Under the pieces are notes generated by a model, which ran no database searches, was not told the origin of the DNA, and saw only the letters and a list, made by a program, of their open reading frames with translations. A program made the position numbers and the translations under genes. Shown piece after piece: positions 49,628 through 59,579 of a stretch of 64,000 bases of DNA (position 1 is the stretch's first letter; the number at the start of each line of letters is the position of its first letter). Source of the DNA: Prochlorococcus sp. AG-679-M10 (GTDB lineage: Bacteria > Cyanobacteriota > Cyanobacteriia > PCC-6307 > Cyanobiaceae); the NCBI GenBank assembly GCA_003210655.1, contig QCUQ01000002.1, positions 1 through 64,000 on the forward strand, in the 5' to 3' direction.

Positions 49628-52459
49628 TTAATTATTTGTTTTTTTCTCACTTTTAGGTTGAAACATAAACATTGAATAAATAACATTTCTTCTCATATTA
49701 GTCATCATTTCAAGAAACATATCATAACCTTCATTTTTATATTCAATCAAGGGGTCCTTTTGACCATAACCTCTCAATCCTACTGATTCTCTTAAAGAAT
49801 CCATGGATTGAAGATGTTCTCTCCATAAATTATCAATTTGTTGAAGAATAAAAAACCTTTCAGCTTCCCTCATTAAACCTGGACGAAATTGCTCTATTTG
49901 AGTCTCCTTCAAATCATATGCAATACGTAATTGCTCTTGAAGATAATTTTTTAATTCTTCAAGAGATAACACACTAACATCTGTTGATTTAAGATCATTT
50001 AATAAGTAAATAAATTCTTTTACTTTAGAAATCAATTGATCAATATCCCATTCTTCTGGAGGTAAATCAGGATTGATATAAGCGTCTACAATCTCTTCCA
50101 TAGTTCTTTCTCCATACCCTATGACTTGTTTCTTCAAATCATTCCCTTTCAGAACTCTTAATCTCTCATTATAAACTGCTTTTCTTTGATTATTCATTAC
50201 CTCATCATATTCAAAAACTTGTTTTCTGATGTCGTAATAATAAGTCTCAACTTTCTTCTGAGCACTTTCTAAGGATCTAGTAAGCATTCCTGACTCAATA
50301 GGCATATCTTCATCTACCCTAAAAGCGTTCATTAAGTTTGCTACTCTATCTCCTCCAAATATCCTCAATAAATTATCTTCCAGAGATAAAAAGAATCTGG
50401 TACTTCCAAGATCTCCTTGTCTACCTGCTCTTCCTCTAAGTTGATTATCAACTCTTCTTGACTCATGCCTTTCAGTTCCAATGACATGAAGACCTCCAGC
50501 ATTTCTAACATTTTCTTCTTCATGAGTTAATACCTTCTCATATTCATTTTTTACCTCTGATAAAGATTTTCTCAAAGATTGTATTAGTTTATCTTCAGTT
50601 GGAGCTTTTTCAGCAGCATTAGCAATTTTATCTTCTAATTCAAGAATAGATAAGCTTCTTTCTCCCCAATTCTTTACAAGTTCATTAGATAATAAAGATA
50701 GTTTTCTTGTAATATCTTCGCTTAACTGACATGGGAAAAGACTATCTACACTACTTTTGGTATTCTTATTTGAAACTGAGACAACCTTTGAAGAAAAACC
50801 ACCACCAGCTTTTGTATTTCTTTGTTGAGGTATTGGCGGCTTGTGCTCATTATCTGGCTTAACCAATAAGGGCATTAAAGTCTCTTTTAATTTTAACCTT
50901 GCCATATAGTCGCTATTACCACCAAGAATAATATCAGTACCTCTTCCGGCCATATTTGTTGCAATAGTGACAGCACCTGATCTTCCAGCCTGAGCTACTA
51001 TTTCCGCCTCTCGTTCTACATTCTCTGGTTTTGCATTTAGTAAATTATGTGGAATTTGCTGCTCGAAAAGAAGCGTACTTAATAACTCACTTTTTTCGAC
51101 ACTTGTTGTACCTACTAAAACAGGTCTGCCATTCCTATGTATTTCTGCTGTCTCATTAGCGACAGCTTTCCATTTTCCGAGTTCTGTCTTAAAAACTTGA
51201 TCAGCCAAATCTTGTCTCTTTCGTATCTGGTTAGTTGGAACAACTGTTGACTGTAATTTATAAGTTTTTTCAAATTCCACCTCTTCCGTCTTAGCAGTTC
51301 CTGTCATACCAGCCAATCCCGGATATAAAAGGAAAAAATTCTGATACGTTATGGATGCTAATGTTTGGGTCTCAGGCTGAACTTTAAGACCTTCTTTTGC
51401 TTCGATTGCTTGATGTTGTCCATCACTCCATCTTCTTCCAGGCATAACCCTTCCTGTAAATTCATCAACTATTACTGCTTCATCTTTTTTAATAATGTAA
51501 TTTACATCTTTGACGAATAATTCTTTAGCTTTTAAAGCATTAGTGATGTAATGGGCCCACGGGTCTTTTGGATCATATAAATCATTTACTTTCAAGTACT
51601 CTTCACATTTGGCAAATCCTTGATCAGTTAATATGCAACTACGTTGTTTTTCGTCAACTTCATAATCACCCTCTGGATCAATACCATCCTTACTTAACTC
51701 CTTTGCTTTAATAAGAGACAATGATAATTCTGCGGCTTTTTGATATTTTTCTTGTGGCCTTTCAATTTGACCAGAAATTATTAGAGGAGTTCTTGCTTCA
51801 TCAATTAAAATTGAATCTACTTCATCTATAACACAATAATTGAATTTTCTTTGTACTACTTCTTCGATTTCAGTAGCCATATTATCTCTCAAATAATCAA
51901 AGCCTAATTCAGAATTAGTGGCATAAGTAATATCACATGCATAGTTTTTTTTCCTTTCAGAGGGACTCATATCTTGCTGAATTAGACCAACTGATAAGCC
52001 CAAAAAACGATGAACTTGTCCCATCCATTCAGCATCTCTACGAGCTAAGTAATCATTTACAGTAACAACGTGTACACCTTTGCCAGTTAAAGCATTTAGA
52101 TAGCAAGGCAGCGTTGCAACGAGAGTTTTACCTTCTCCAGTTTTCATCTCCGCAATTTGACCTTCATGGAGAACCATTCCACCAATTAACTGGACATCAA
52201 AATGACGCATTTCTAAAACTCTTTTACTTGCTTCTCTTACAATTGCAAAAGCTTTTGGTAATATTTCTTCTAAAAGTTCCTTTTGTTTTTTAATATTTGA
52301 CTCTAAGGAAATTTTTGATTTAAGTTTATCAGTCTCATTACGTAATTCATCATCAGCTAATATAGATACTTCTTCTTCTAATAAGTTTATTTCTTCAACT
52401 ATTGGTTGATATCGCTTTAACTTTCGTGTATTCGGGTCTCCCAACAAAAGTTTGAGCAT
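49628..52459 (-). CDS. secA: Preprotein translocase ATPase SecA
   Basis: SecA drives proteins through SecYEG at the plasma or thylakoid membrane. The 943-residue protein has Walker A GEGKT at residues 108-112 in [20 protein letters not shown] and [15 protein letters not shown] as Walker [29 protein letters not shown] and [20 protein letters not shown] follow. An insert with low complexity ([20 protein letters not shown], about residues 545-565) is a cyanobacterial feature. The C-terminal zinc motif of E. coli SecA is absent; the protein ends in a short basic tail. Confidence 0.97.
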   Translation of the reverse strand: MLKLLLGDPNTRKLKRYQPIVEEINLLEEEVSILADDELRNETDKLKSKISLESNIKKQKELLEEILPKAFAIVREASKRVLEMRHFDVQLIGGMVLHEGQIAEMKTGEGKTLVATLPCYLNALTGKGVHVVTVNDYLARRDAEWMGQVHRFLGLSVGLIQQDMSPSERKKNYACDITYATNSELGFDYLRDNMATEIEEVVQRKFNYCVIDEVDSILIDEARTPLIISGQIERPQEKYQKAAELSLSLIKAKELSKDGIDPEGDYEVDEKQRSCILTDQGFAKCEEYLKVNDLYDPKDPWAHYITNALKAKELFVKDVNYIIKKDEAVIVDEFTGRVMPGRRWSDGQHQAIEAKEGLKVQPETQTLASITYQNFFLLYPGLAGMTGTAKTEEVEFEKTYKLQSTVVPTNQIRKRQDLADQVFKTELGKWKAVANETAEIHRNGRPVLVGTTSVEKSELLSTLLFEQQIPHNLLNAKPENVEREAEIVAQAGRSGAVTIATNMAGRGTDIILGGNSDYMARLKLKETLMPLLVKPDNEHKPPIPQQRNTKAGGGFSSKVVSVSNKNTKSSVDSLFPCQLSEDITRKLSLLSNELVKNWGERSLSILELEDKIANAAEKAPTEDKLIQSLRKSLSEVKNEYEKVLTHEEENVRNAGGLHVIGTERHESRRVDNQLRGRAGRQGDLGSTRFFLSLEDNLLRIFGGDRVANLMNAFRVDEDMPIESGMLTRSLESAQKKVETYYYDIRKQVFEYDEVMNNQRKAVYNERLRVLKGNDLKKQVIGYGERTMEEIVDAYINPDLPPEEWDIDQLISKVKEFIYLLNDLKSTDVSVLSLEELKNYLQEQLRIAYDLKETQIEQFRPGLMREAERFFILQQIDNLWREHLQSMDSLRESVGLRGYGQKDPLIEYKNEGYDMFLEMMTNMRRNVIYSMFMFQPKSEKKTNN

Positions 52460-52635
52460 AATTGTTTTTCCTCTAAAAATTTATCCTATTACAATCATTA
52501 TAAATTAGTGCGATACAACTAAATGGGTAAATTGTATATCTCTTTATTTTTTTAAAAGTTATCGATTAAGGTATTAAATCTAAGTTAACAAAGAAGTTAT
52601 TACATTTCTGTCAAAATCCTAAGATTTCCAAACTT

Positions 52636-53091
52636 ATGAAACCAGTATTTTTAATTAAACATTCACAAGGTGCTCTTGGATTAAGATTATTTGGATTAGG
52701 TCCTAATCTCAAACCCACGAAAGGATTATTTAAACTTCAGAAATTTCTACATCGTAATGCCTTTTGGGCTAAGAATAGAAAAATTAAAGACCTGAAAAAA
52801 TGTCTTGCTAATAGTGATGTTATTGTAAGTATTTGGTCTAATAATGAACCAGTTGGTTTTGGGAGAGCCTTATCAGATGGTATTTATAGAAGCGTTTTGT
52901 GGGATATAGTAATTGATCAAGATCATCAAGGGAAGGGTTACGGCAAAATGATTGTGAAAAATCTTTTAGAATCAAAGAGAATAAAACATACTAAGAAAAT
53001 ATATTTGATGACTACGAACAAAAAAATGTTTTATTCGCAAGTTGATTTCAAAGAAGTTACTTCACAAAATCTGTTAGTACACGAAATATAA
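52636..53091 (+). CDS. GNAT family N-acetyltransferase
   Basis: A 151-residue GNAT-fold protein. The acetyl-CoA motif A is clear: VLWDIVIDQDHQGKGYGKMI, with Q-x-x-G-x-(G/A) read as QGKGYG, followed by VKNLLESKRIKHTKKIYLMT. The N-terminal GALGLRLFGLGPNLKP and KLQKFLHRNAFWAK segments are not part of the minimal domain. Substrate is unknown. Its stop directly abuts the stop of the convergent GtrA-like gene. The 176 bases upstream hold no other gene I can see. Confidence 0.85.
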   Translation: MKPVFLIKHSQGALGLRLFGLGPNLKPTKGLFKLQKFLHRNAFWAKNRKIKDLKKCLANSDVIVSIWSNNEPVGFGRALSDGIYRSVLWDIVIDQDHQGKGYGKMIVKNLLESKRIKHTKKIYLMTTNKKMFYSQVDFKEVTSQNLLVHEI

Positions 53092-53484
53092 TTATTTCTT
53101 AAATAAAAAATATTTCGAACCTAAATAGTTATTTAAGGCTCCAATAAATGCTCCTATCAACCAAGCAATCTTATAATTATCAATAAATCGACTTAAAAAA
53201 ATAATCACTAAAGACATTTCTAAACCTCCTAAAAAATAAATTAAACAAAAAATAAAAAAAGATTTAATTATTTTTTTTTGTGAAATATCTCTAAAAACCC
53301 AAATCTTTGCAAAAACAAATGATGATAAAAGTCCCGTCGAGTAGCCAAATAAGGAAGCAAATATTATGTTTCTAAAAATTAAATAAAATGAATTAAATAC
53401 TATAAAATTTATAAATGTTGCAATTGAACCTGAGATAAAAAATCTTAATATTTGATATTTATTTGCTTGAAAATTATTATTCAA
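53092..53484 (-). CDS. GtrA-like membrane protein
   Basis: A 130-residue protein with four hydrophobic spans and basic ends, fitting the GtrA (polyprenyl-linked sugar flippase-like) family. The N-terminal QILRFFISGSIATFINFIVF and the C-terminal GAFIGALNNYLGSKYFLFKK agree with the F-x-x-(S/V)-G-x-x-x-(T/A)-x-x-(N/D)...N-(Y/F)-x-x-x-(K/R)-x-(W/F)-F pattern. Members help move lipid-linked sugars during surface polysaccharide synthesis; here the partner is unknown. It is convergent with the GNAT gene and 32 bases downstream of the NTF2-like gene. Confidence 0.82.
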   Translation of the reverse strand: MNNNFQANKYQILRFFISGSIATFINFIVFNSFYLIFRNIIFASLFGYSTGLLSSFVFAKIWVFRDISQKKIIKSFFIFCLIYFLGGLEMSLVIIFLSRFIDNYKIAWLIGAFIGALNNYLGSKYFLFKK

Positions 53485-53516
53485 AATTTTAAATATTATA
53501 CTAATGTCTTATATCT

Positions 53517-53948
53517 CTAAGATATAAATCTTGCATAAATCCACCTTATCAAGGGACCCAAAATAGGAACAGGCCCAAAGGTAGGACCACAAAAATCAAA
53601 ATAATCTCTGTGTTCTTGAATTAAGCCATTCTCAGAAAATATCAAACGTGTCGTGCCGGGATATATAAATTCTTTACCCATAATTTTTAAACCCAAAGTC
53701 CATTCTACAAATCCAAAGTTGTCACTGATTGAGATTGCATGAGTTTCCAAATAGACATCATCGCATCTTTTAACCAGCTTTTTTTGGGCCTCTACGTAAG
53801 AATCTAATCCTTTCGTTTCCTGTGTTGGATCAATAAAGGTAACATTCTCATTGTAAAACTCTGCCCACTTTGCTTTTGTTGGTGCATCTTCCCCATAGGA
53901 TTTAGTAAATAATCCTTTTAAATCCTCAATAGAAATAGTAAGTGGCAT
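53517..53948 (-). CDS. NTF2-like (SnoaL-type) protein
   Basis: A 143-residue protein with the cone-shaped NTF2-like fold expected from its motifs: AKWAEFYNENVTFIDPTQET near 26-45, GFVEWTLGLKIMGKE, and GLIQEHRDYFDFCGP, typical of SnoaL-like proteins. Cyanobacterial members are often annotated only as nuclear transport factor 2-like. No catalytic residues can be assigned by eye. It ends 32 bases before the GtrA-like gene and starts about 115 bases from tRNA-Gly. Confidence 0.75.
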   Translation of the reverse strand: MPLTISIEDLKGLFTKSYGEDAPTKAKWAEFYNENVTFIDPTQETKGLDSYVEAQKKLVKRCDDVYLETHAISISDNFGFVEWTLGLKIMGKEFIYPGTTRLIFSENGLIQEHRDYFDFCGPTFGPVPILGPLIRWIYARFIS

Positions 53949-54063
53949 TTAAAAATTTATATTTATCTATTAATTATATTTCAAATTTTGTATTTAAAAA
54001 AAAGAAATAATTCAGATAATCTGATTTAGCAAAATAATAGCTAACCAATTAAACAGTTTAATA

Positions 54064-54135
54064 AGCGGATGAAGAGATTCGAACTCTCGACATTCTCCTT
54101 GGCAAGGAGATGCTCTACCACTGAGCTACATCCGC
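54064..54135 (-). tRNA. tRNA-Gly (anticodon GCC)
   Basis: On the minus strand a 72-base cloverleaf is complete. The acceptor GCGGATG pairs with CATCCGC, the D arm reads GCTCAGTGGTAGAGC, and the anticodon stem TCTCC/GGAGA encloses the loop TTGGCAA with anticodon GCC. The T arm contains GAGAGTTCGAATCTCT. CCA is not encoded. It lies between the NTF2-like gene and ribH. Confidence 0.96.
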
Positions 54136-54197
54136 ATCACTAATTTATTTTATCTTAAAAAAGGAATGAAATGAACAAAACCTTACTTTTTTTGAAA

Positions 54198-54674
54198 CTA
54201 ATTTAAATTTTTGATTAAAGAACCCATCTCAATTGCTTGTAAAGCATAGTTCCAACCAAGGTTGTTTTTTATCCCAGCTCTTTCTAAAGCCTGTTGCATA
54301 CTATCAGTAGTTAAAACACCAAAAATAATTGGCACATTATTTTCATATGAAGCTTGTGAAATTCCCTTACTAGCCTCAGAGATAACCACATCATAATGTG
54401 ATGTTTCTCCACGAATAACAGCCCCAAGAGCAATTACAACGTCATAATTAGATTTTTTCAAGAGTGTTTTAGCTGCTATTGGCAGTTCAAATGATCCAGG
54501 GACCCAAACGATATCAAGTTCTTTACTTGTTTCTGAAGTATCTAAACCATGCCTCTTAAGACAATCAAGACACCCAGATAATATTTTATTAGTAATTAAA
54601 TCATTAAATCTTGCTACAACTATTCCTACTTTTAAAGTAGAAGCATTGGTAAAAGATCCCTCAAAAATAGTCAT
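54198..54674 (-). CDS. ribH: 6,7-dimethyl-8-ribityllumazine synthase
   Basis: RibH condenses the ribityl-aminouracil with dihydroxybutanone phosphate to lumazine, the last-but-one step of riboflavin synthesis. The 158-residue protein shows [20 protein letters not shown], the [15 protein letters not shown] motif, and [17 protein letters not shown] with the conserved [26 protein letters not shown] is also typical. It follows psbZ (47-base gap) on the same strand, so the two are likely co-transcribed. Confidence 0.95.
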   Translation of the reverse strand: MTIFEGSFTNASTLKVGIVVARFNDLITNKILSGCLDCLKRHGLDTSETSKELDIVWVPGSFELPIAAKTLLKKSNYDVVIALGAVIRGETSHYDVVISEASKGISQASYENNVPIIFGVLTTDSMQQALERAGIKNNLGWNYALQAIEMGSLIKNLN

Positions 54675-54721
54675 TAAATTTTTTTCTTATATATCTACAC
54701 TCTCATGAAAAGGTACTAAGT

Positions 54722-54919
54722 TCAAACTAAGGATGAAACAATCCCAGTAGCAAAAACTAAAACAAGCCAAACTGCAGCTATAGAATATATTTTTCTTTTA
54801 CTTTCTTTCTGTCCTTCTTCAGTAGAGGGTTGAGTTACATATAAAACGGGAACTCCTACTACTGCGATAAGAGAAGCAAATAAAAGAGCATTTACGAAGA
54901 AAAAATTAACTGCCTGCAT
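54722..54919 (-). CDS. psbZ: Photosystem II protein Z
   Basis: PsbZ (Ycf9) is a two-span thylakoid protein that stabilises photosystem II and its supercomplexes. The 65-residue protein has spans at residues about 5-27 (NFFFVNALLFASLIAVVGVP) and 44-64 (IYSIAAVWLVLVFATGIVSS). The VGVPVLYVTQP and GQKESKRKIYS loop agrees with the PsbZ pattern. It is upstream of ribH and divergent from mutS, with about 140 bases between them. Confidence 0.88.
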   Translation of the reverse strand: MQAVNFFFVNALLFASLIAVVGVPVLYVTQPSTEEGQKESKRKIYSIAAVWLVLVFATGIVSSLV

Positions 54920-55062
54920 GATTCAAACTAATTTTTAAATTATTATAGATACTATGATCTCATGAAAATGAATATTTTTGGAGAAAATTTACATACGTTT
55001 AGTCAGTTTTAAAATGCAAAACTAAAATTAGTTCCTAATATCTATTTAGAAATAATAAAAAG

Positions 55063-57810
55063 ATGCAAGAAGATACAATAATTCAGAAAGATTTATTTGT
55101 AATTAGTCATGAACTCAAACACCCAAACAACTCAAGTCAAATTCCTGAAGATTTATCTACTGAAGAATTAAAAAAAGAGTCAAAAAAAAGGCCGAGGCAA
55201 AGAAAAAATTCTACAAATTTTATAAACAATTTCAAGAATCATTCAAATACAGAAAGAAAGCATGATTGCATTAATGAAAAATCTTACAGTTATAAAACAG
55301 TTGAAAAACTTAAATTAACTCCAGTTCTCAAACATTATGTGAAATTAAAAGAAGAAAACAGCAATAGATTGTTGTTATATAGGTTAGGTGACTTTTTTGA
55401 ATGTTTTTTTGAAGATGCTGTATTTATATCAAATTTATTAGAAATAACGTTAACCAGCAAAGATGCTGGCAAAGAAATTGGCAAAATCCCTATGGCAGGA
55501 GTCCCTCATCATGCAATGGAGAGATACTGCGCCGAGTTAATTAAAAAGAATCATTCAGTTGTTATATGTGATCAGTTAGAAAAAAGTACTGGTAATTATG
55601 GAACACCACTAAAAAGAGGAATAACAAGAATTATCACTCCAGGAACTGTCATTGAAGAAGGTATGTTGGTTGCGAAAAAAAATAATTGGATAACAGCAAT
55701 CCACTTATCAGAAAACATTTCAGAAGATTTATATGAATGGGGTATTTCAAGAGCAGATGTGAGTACAGGAGAATTATTTACAATGGAGGGGAGATCACTC
55801 TCGAAATTATTCGATGAAATTATTAAATTAGATACATCAGAAATCATCATAGGAAGCAATAAAGAGAAAAAGTTATTAGAAAACCAAAATCAACAAATTA
55901 CATATACTGTCACCCAAGAAACTTTTTTCAGTATTAATGAAGCATGTTCAACTATAAAAAACTATTTCCAAATTCTTAGTTTAGAGGGCCTAGGACTCAA
56001 GAATTTAAATAATGCGACTAAAGCACTTGGTGGGTTACTAAATTATTTAGAAAAAATCAATCCTTCAAATTTAGAGAACGATTCTTCATTAAAAATTTCT
56101 TTAGATTTCCCACAAATACAATTTCCAAAAGATCATTTAATTATTGATTATCAAACTCAAAAAAATTTAGAAATAAAAAATACACAAAGAGATAATAATT
56201 ATGCTGGTTCACTTCTGTGGAGTATTGATAGAACATATACCTGTATGGGTGCAAGATGTTTAAGAAGATGGATAGACTCTCCATTATTAAATTTTGATGA
56301 AATTTATAAAAGACAAAATATTATTTCAAACTTTTTTGAGTCTAAAAATTTACGGACAGATACCCAAAATATACTTAGAGCAATGGGCGATTTAGAGAGG
56401 CTTTCAGGGAGAGCGTGTGCGGGGCATGCCAGTCCAAGAGATTTAATTGCAATCTCAGAGGGGTTAAAAAAATTACCCAGATTAAAGTCAATTGTTGAAT
56501 TATTTAAGTATGAAATTCCATCCTGGACGGATCAATTAAAAAATATTGATAATGAGCTTTTAGAGTTAGCAGATCTAATAAGCTTCAAGCTAGTAGAAAA
56601 TCCACCTTTAAATACTAGTGAAGGAGGCATTATCCATGATGGGGTTGATAATGTGTTAGATGGCTTACGTAACTTAATAGACGACTACTCAGATTGGTTG
56701 AATCAAGAAGAATTAAAAGAAAGAAAAATTAGTAAAATATCAAATTTAAAAATTCAATTCCATAAAAACTTTGGTTATTACATATCAATTAATAAATCTA
56801 AAGTTAATTTAGCACCTGCACATTGGATTAAAAGGCAAACTCTTACTAATGAGGAAAGATATGTAACCACAGAAATCAAGAATAGAGAAAGTAAAATATT
56901 TCAAGTCAAAAATCGCGCGGCTGCTAAAGAATATGAATTATTTTGCGAGGTAAGAAATCTTGTATCTTCCAAAACAAAAAGAATTAGATCCATAGCAAAA
57001 GCGATTGCCTGTTTAGATGCTTTACTCGGTTTAGCAATTACATCATTAGAAAATAATTTTATAAAACCTACTATTTCACCCATTACTAATTCAACAGACC
57101 AACAAAGCACAAAGATTATTGGAGGAAGGAATCCTATCGTTGAACAACTATTAACTAATAGACAATTTATATCTAATGATATTTTGTTTAATAATAAGCA
57201 AAAATTAATAATATTAACGGGTCCAAATGCAAGTGGAAAGAGTTGCTTTATTAGACAAATAGGATTAATACAAATTCTAGCTCAGATTGGAAGCTTCGTC
57301 CCTGCAAGCAAAGCCGATATTCAAATTGTAGATCGAATATTTACAAGAATTGGAGCGGTAGATGATCAATCAACTGGACAATCGACATTCATGGTAGAAA
57401 TGTCAGAGACAGCATCAATACTAAATCAAGCGACATCAAACTCTCTTGTCTTACTTGATGAGATAGGAAGAGGGACATCTACTTTTGATGGGCTATCCAT
57501 AGCATGGTCAGTGAGTGAATATCTTGCAAAAAAAATTGTATGTAACACAATCTTTGCTACTCATTATCATGAACTAAATTATCTTAAAAATACAAATACA
57601 AACGTAGAAAATTTTCAAGTATTAGTAAAACAGAAAAAAGATCAACTATTTTTTTGTCATAAAATTGAAAAAGGTGGTGCGAACAAAAGTTATGGTATTG
57701 AAGCCGCTAAGTTAGCCGGGGTTCCTAAAGAAGTCATTAATAAGGCTAGATTAGTTTTAGATTATTTAGAAAAAAATAATCAGTTGAATTCTCAAATAAA
57801 AATTAAATAA
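55063..57810 (+). CDS. mutS: DNA mismatch repair protein MutS
   Basis: MutS recognises mismatches. The 915-residue protein has a charged extension of about 85 residues ahead of the core, rich in Lys, Asn and Ser. The mismatch-binding motif reads GDFFECF with Phe111 and Glu113 in place of the usual GDFYE, so the key Phe and Glu are kept. Next are [11 protein letters not shown]-like and VIEEG segments, then the ATPase domain with P-loop GPNASGKS at 720-727, [20 protein letters not shown] and [10 protein letters not shown]. It is therefore MutS1, not MutS2. The 3' end contains three 11-base repeats. Confidence 0.95.
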   Translation: MQEDTIIQKDLFVISHELKHPNNSSQIPEDLSTEELKKESKKRPRQRKNSTNFINNFKNHSNTERKHDCINEKSYSYKTVEKLKLTPVLKHYVKLKEENSNRLLLYRLGDFFECFFEDAVFISNLLEITLTSKDAGKEIGKIPMAGVPHHAMERYCAELIKKNHSVVICDQLEKSTGNYGTPLKRGITRIITPGTVIEEGMLVAKKNNWITAIHLSENISEDLYEWGISRADVSTGELFTMEGRSLSKLFDEIIKLDTSEIIIGSNKEKKLLENQNQQITYTVTQETFFSINEACSTIKNYFQILSLEGLGLKNLNNATKALGGLLNYLEKINPSNLENDSSLKISLDFPQIQFPKDHLIIDYQTQKNLEIKNTQRDNNYAGSLLWSIDRTYTCMGARCLRRWIDSPLLNFDEIYKRQNIISNFFESKNLRTDTQNILRAMGDLERLSGRACAGHASPRDLIAISEGLKKLPRLKSIVELFKYEIPSWTDQLKNIDNELLELADLISFKLVENPPLNTSEGGIIHDGVDNVLDGLRNLIDDYSDWLNQEELKERKISKISNLKIQFHKNFGYYISINKSKVNLAPAHWIKRQTLTNEERYVTTEIKNRESKIFQVKNRAAAKEYELFCEVRNLVSSKTKRIRSIAKAIACLDALLGLAITSLENNFIKPTISPITNSTDQQSTKIIGGRNPIVEQLLTNRQFISNDILFNNKQKLIILTGPNASGKSCFIRQIGLIQILAQIGSFVPASKADIQIVDRIFTRIGAVDDQSTGQSTFMVEMSETASILNQATSNSLVLLDEIGRGTSTFDGLSIAWSVSEYLAKKIVCNTIFATHYHELNYLKNTNTNVENFQVLVKQKKDQLFFCHKIEKGGANKSYGIEAAKLAGVPKEVINKARLVLDYLEKNNQLNSQIKIK

Positions 57811-57826
57811 AAATTAAATAAAAATT
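57794..57826 (+). repeat. Three tandem copies of an 11-base unit
   Basis: The unit AAATAAAAATT is repeated three times without mismatch (57794-57804, 57805-57815, 57816-57826), covering the last codons of mutS and its TAA stop. Eleven-base steps change frame, so gain or loss of a unit would change the end of the protein. AT-rich tandem units can arise by slippage; a functional role is not shown. Confidence 0.85.
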
Positions 57827-57852
57827 TTCAAACAAATTATAAAAAAATTATT

Positions 57853-58476
57853 TTAAATAGTTTCTCTTAACAAGGCATTAACAGCTGCTGCGGCCATTGC
57901 AGCCCCTCCTCTCGTAGAGTTCATAACAATTCTAGGATAATTAGTGTTGAGTAATTTATTTTTACTTTGCTTAACACCAATAAAACCTACAGGCATCCCA
58001 ATAATTAAACTAGGAATCTGTTGTGAATTTTTTATAATCTCTAATAAATTGATTAATGCGGTTGGAGAACTTCCAATAACAATAATTGGCGATTGACTTC
58101 CTGAATTTTTAGCAGATAATTCAATCCAACCTTTTTCTATCCCATAAGCAGTTTTAGTCAACCCTGATAAATCTCTATCATTAAACCATTGTTTCGCCGA
58201 AACAACTGAGTTTCCGTTTGTATTTTTTGCCATTGATTTAATAGCTGCTGCTGCCATATCAGTATCAGTCAATATTGGTGCTCCAGCTTTAAGAGATTTA
58301 ACAGCTTTTTCACACGCTCCTTCACTAAATTCCAAAAGTTTCTGAATATTAAAATCACCTGAAGTATGCACTAATCTTTCTAAAACTTTATTTTCCAAGT
58401 AATTAAAATTATTTTCAATCAAATTAGATTTAATAAACCTAATACTTTCTAAAAAAATAGGATGATCTTTTATCAT
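57853..58476 (-). CDS. cobH: Precorrin-8X methylmutase
   Basis: CobH/CbiC moves a methyl group in the conversion of precorrin-8 (cobalt form in cyanobacteria) to hydrogenobyrinic or cobyrinic acid in cobalamin synthesis. The 207-residue protein has the catalytic His37 in LERLVHTSGDF, then ILTDTDMAAAAI, LIIGMPVGFIGVKQSKNKL and the ending RGGAAMAAAAVNALLRE. All match the family. It is divergent from holA (about 60 bases), and no other cobalamin gene is adjacent. Confidence 0.95.
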   Translation of the reverse strand: MIKDHPIFLESIRFIKSNLIENNFNYLENKVLERLVHTSGDFNIQKLLEFSEGACEKAVKSLKAGAPILTDTDMAAAAIKSMAKNTNGNSVVSAKQWFNDRDLSGLTKTAYGIEKGWIELSAKNSGSQSPIIVIGSSPTALINLLEIIKNSQQIPSLIIGMPVGFIGVKQSKNKLLNTNYPRIVMNSTRGGAAMAAAAVNALLRETI

Positions 58477-58538
58477 TAAAATTTAATTTCTTTTATCTTA
58501 AAGAAAGCATAATTATAATAAGCCTCTTTTTTGCAAAT

Positions 58539-59540
58539 ATGCCAATACAAATAATATGGGGAAATGATTTAAATGCAAGTAATAAGTTTATAAAAAAAAT
58601 AATTGATGAAAAAGTATCTAAAACATGGGGAGAGATAAATATTAGTTACTTAAATGGTGATGATGATAATCAAATAAAACAAGCATTTGATGAAATACTA
58701 ACTCCTCCTTTGGGAGATGGATCACGAGTAATTGTATTAAAAAATAACCCAATATTCACCAATAAAAATGAGGAAATAAGAATCAAATTTGAAAAAATTT
58801 ATCAGAATATTCCAAGTAATACTTACTTTCTATTACAAAATACAAAAAAACCAGATTCAAGACTTAAGAGTACGAAATTTATTCAAAATTTAATAAAAAA
58901 AGATTTAGTAATTGAAACGTCATTTTCTTTGCCCGATATCTGGGATTTTGAAGGCCAGAAAAGATACTTAGAATGCACAGCAAATTCGATGAATATACAC
59001 CTAGGTAAAGGGACCGCTGATTTAATCATTAATTCAGTGGGAAATGATAGTTTTAACTTAGTTAGCGAATTATCTAAGGCAAAGATATATCTATCTGCAA
59101 TAAATAATAATGAAAACAAAGAACTTATTCTAGAAAGTGATGATGTAAAAAAAATATTCAATGATCAACAGTCAAATATCTTTAAAATAATCGATCATCT
59201 ATTACACAATAGTATTAGTGAGGGTCTTATAGAAATCCATTATTTATTAAAAAAAGGAGAACCTGCTTTAAGGCTCAATGCGGGATTAATAAGTCAAATC
59301 AGAATGCATACCATAGTAAAATTACTTTATAAATCTGGTGAGCAAGATTTATCAAAAATATGCAAACTTGCAAATATATCTAACCCAAAAAGAATTTTTT
59401 TTATCCGTAAAAAAGTAAACAATATATCCTCAGATTTCTTAATTAAATTGATGAGTAATTTACTAGATATTGAATCTTCACTAAAAAAAGGCAATAATCC
59501 TATTAATGTATTTACGGAAAATCTCGTTAACTTAAGTTAA
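58539..59540 (+). CDS. holA: DNA polymerase III subunit delta
   Basis: The delta subunit opens the sliding clamp ring during loading. The 333-residue protein has the expected layout: N-terminal ATPase-like domain starting MPIQIIWGNDLNASNKFIKK, with PPLGDGSRVIVLKN and PDSRLKSTKF, a helical middle, and a C-terminal collar (EGLIEIHYLLKKGEPALRLN and LISQIRMHTIVKLLY). There is no working P-loop, as usual for delta. Sequence identity is low in this family, so the call rests on overall motif order. It precedes lysC by 40 bases. Confidence 0.85.
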   Translation: MPIQIIWGNDLNASNKFIKKIIDEKVSKTWGEINISYLNGDDDNQIKQAFDEILTPPLGDGSRVIVLKNNPIFTNKNEEIRIKFEKIYQNIPSNTYFLLQNTKKPDSRLKSTKFIQNLIKKDLVIETSFSLPDIWDFEGQKRYLECTANSMNIHLGKGTADLIINSVGNDSFNLVSELSKAKIYLSAINNNENKELILESDDVKKIFNDQQSNIFKIIDHLLHNSISEGLIEIHYLLKKGEPALRLNAGLISQIRMHTIVKLLYKSGEQDLSKICKLANISNPKRIFFIRKKVNNISSDFLIKLMSNLLDIESSLKKGNNPINVFTENLVNLS

Positions 59541-59579
59541 TCAAATATTAAGTTTAATAATTTATATTATGATTTAATT

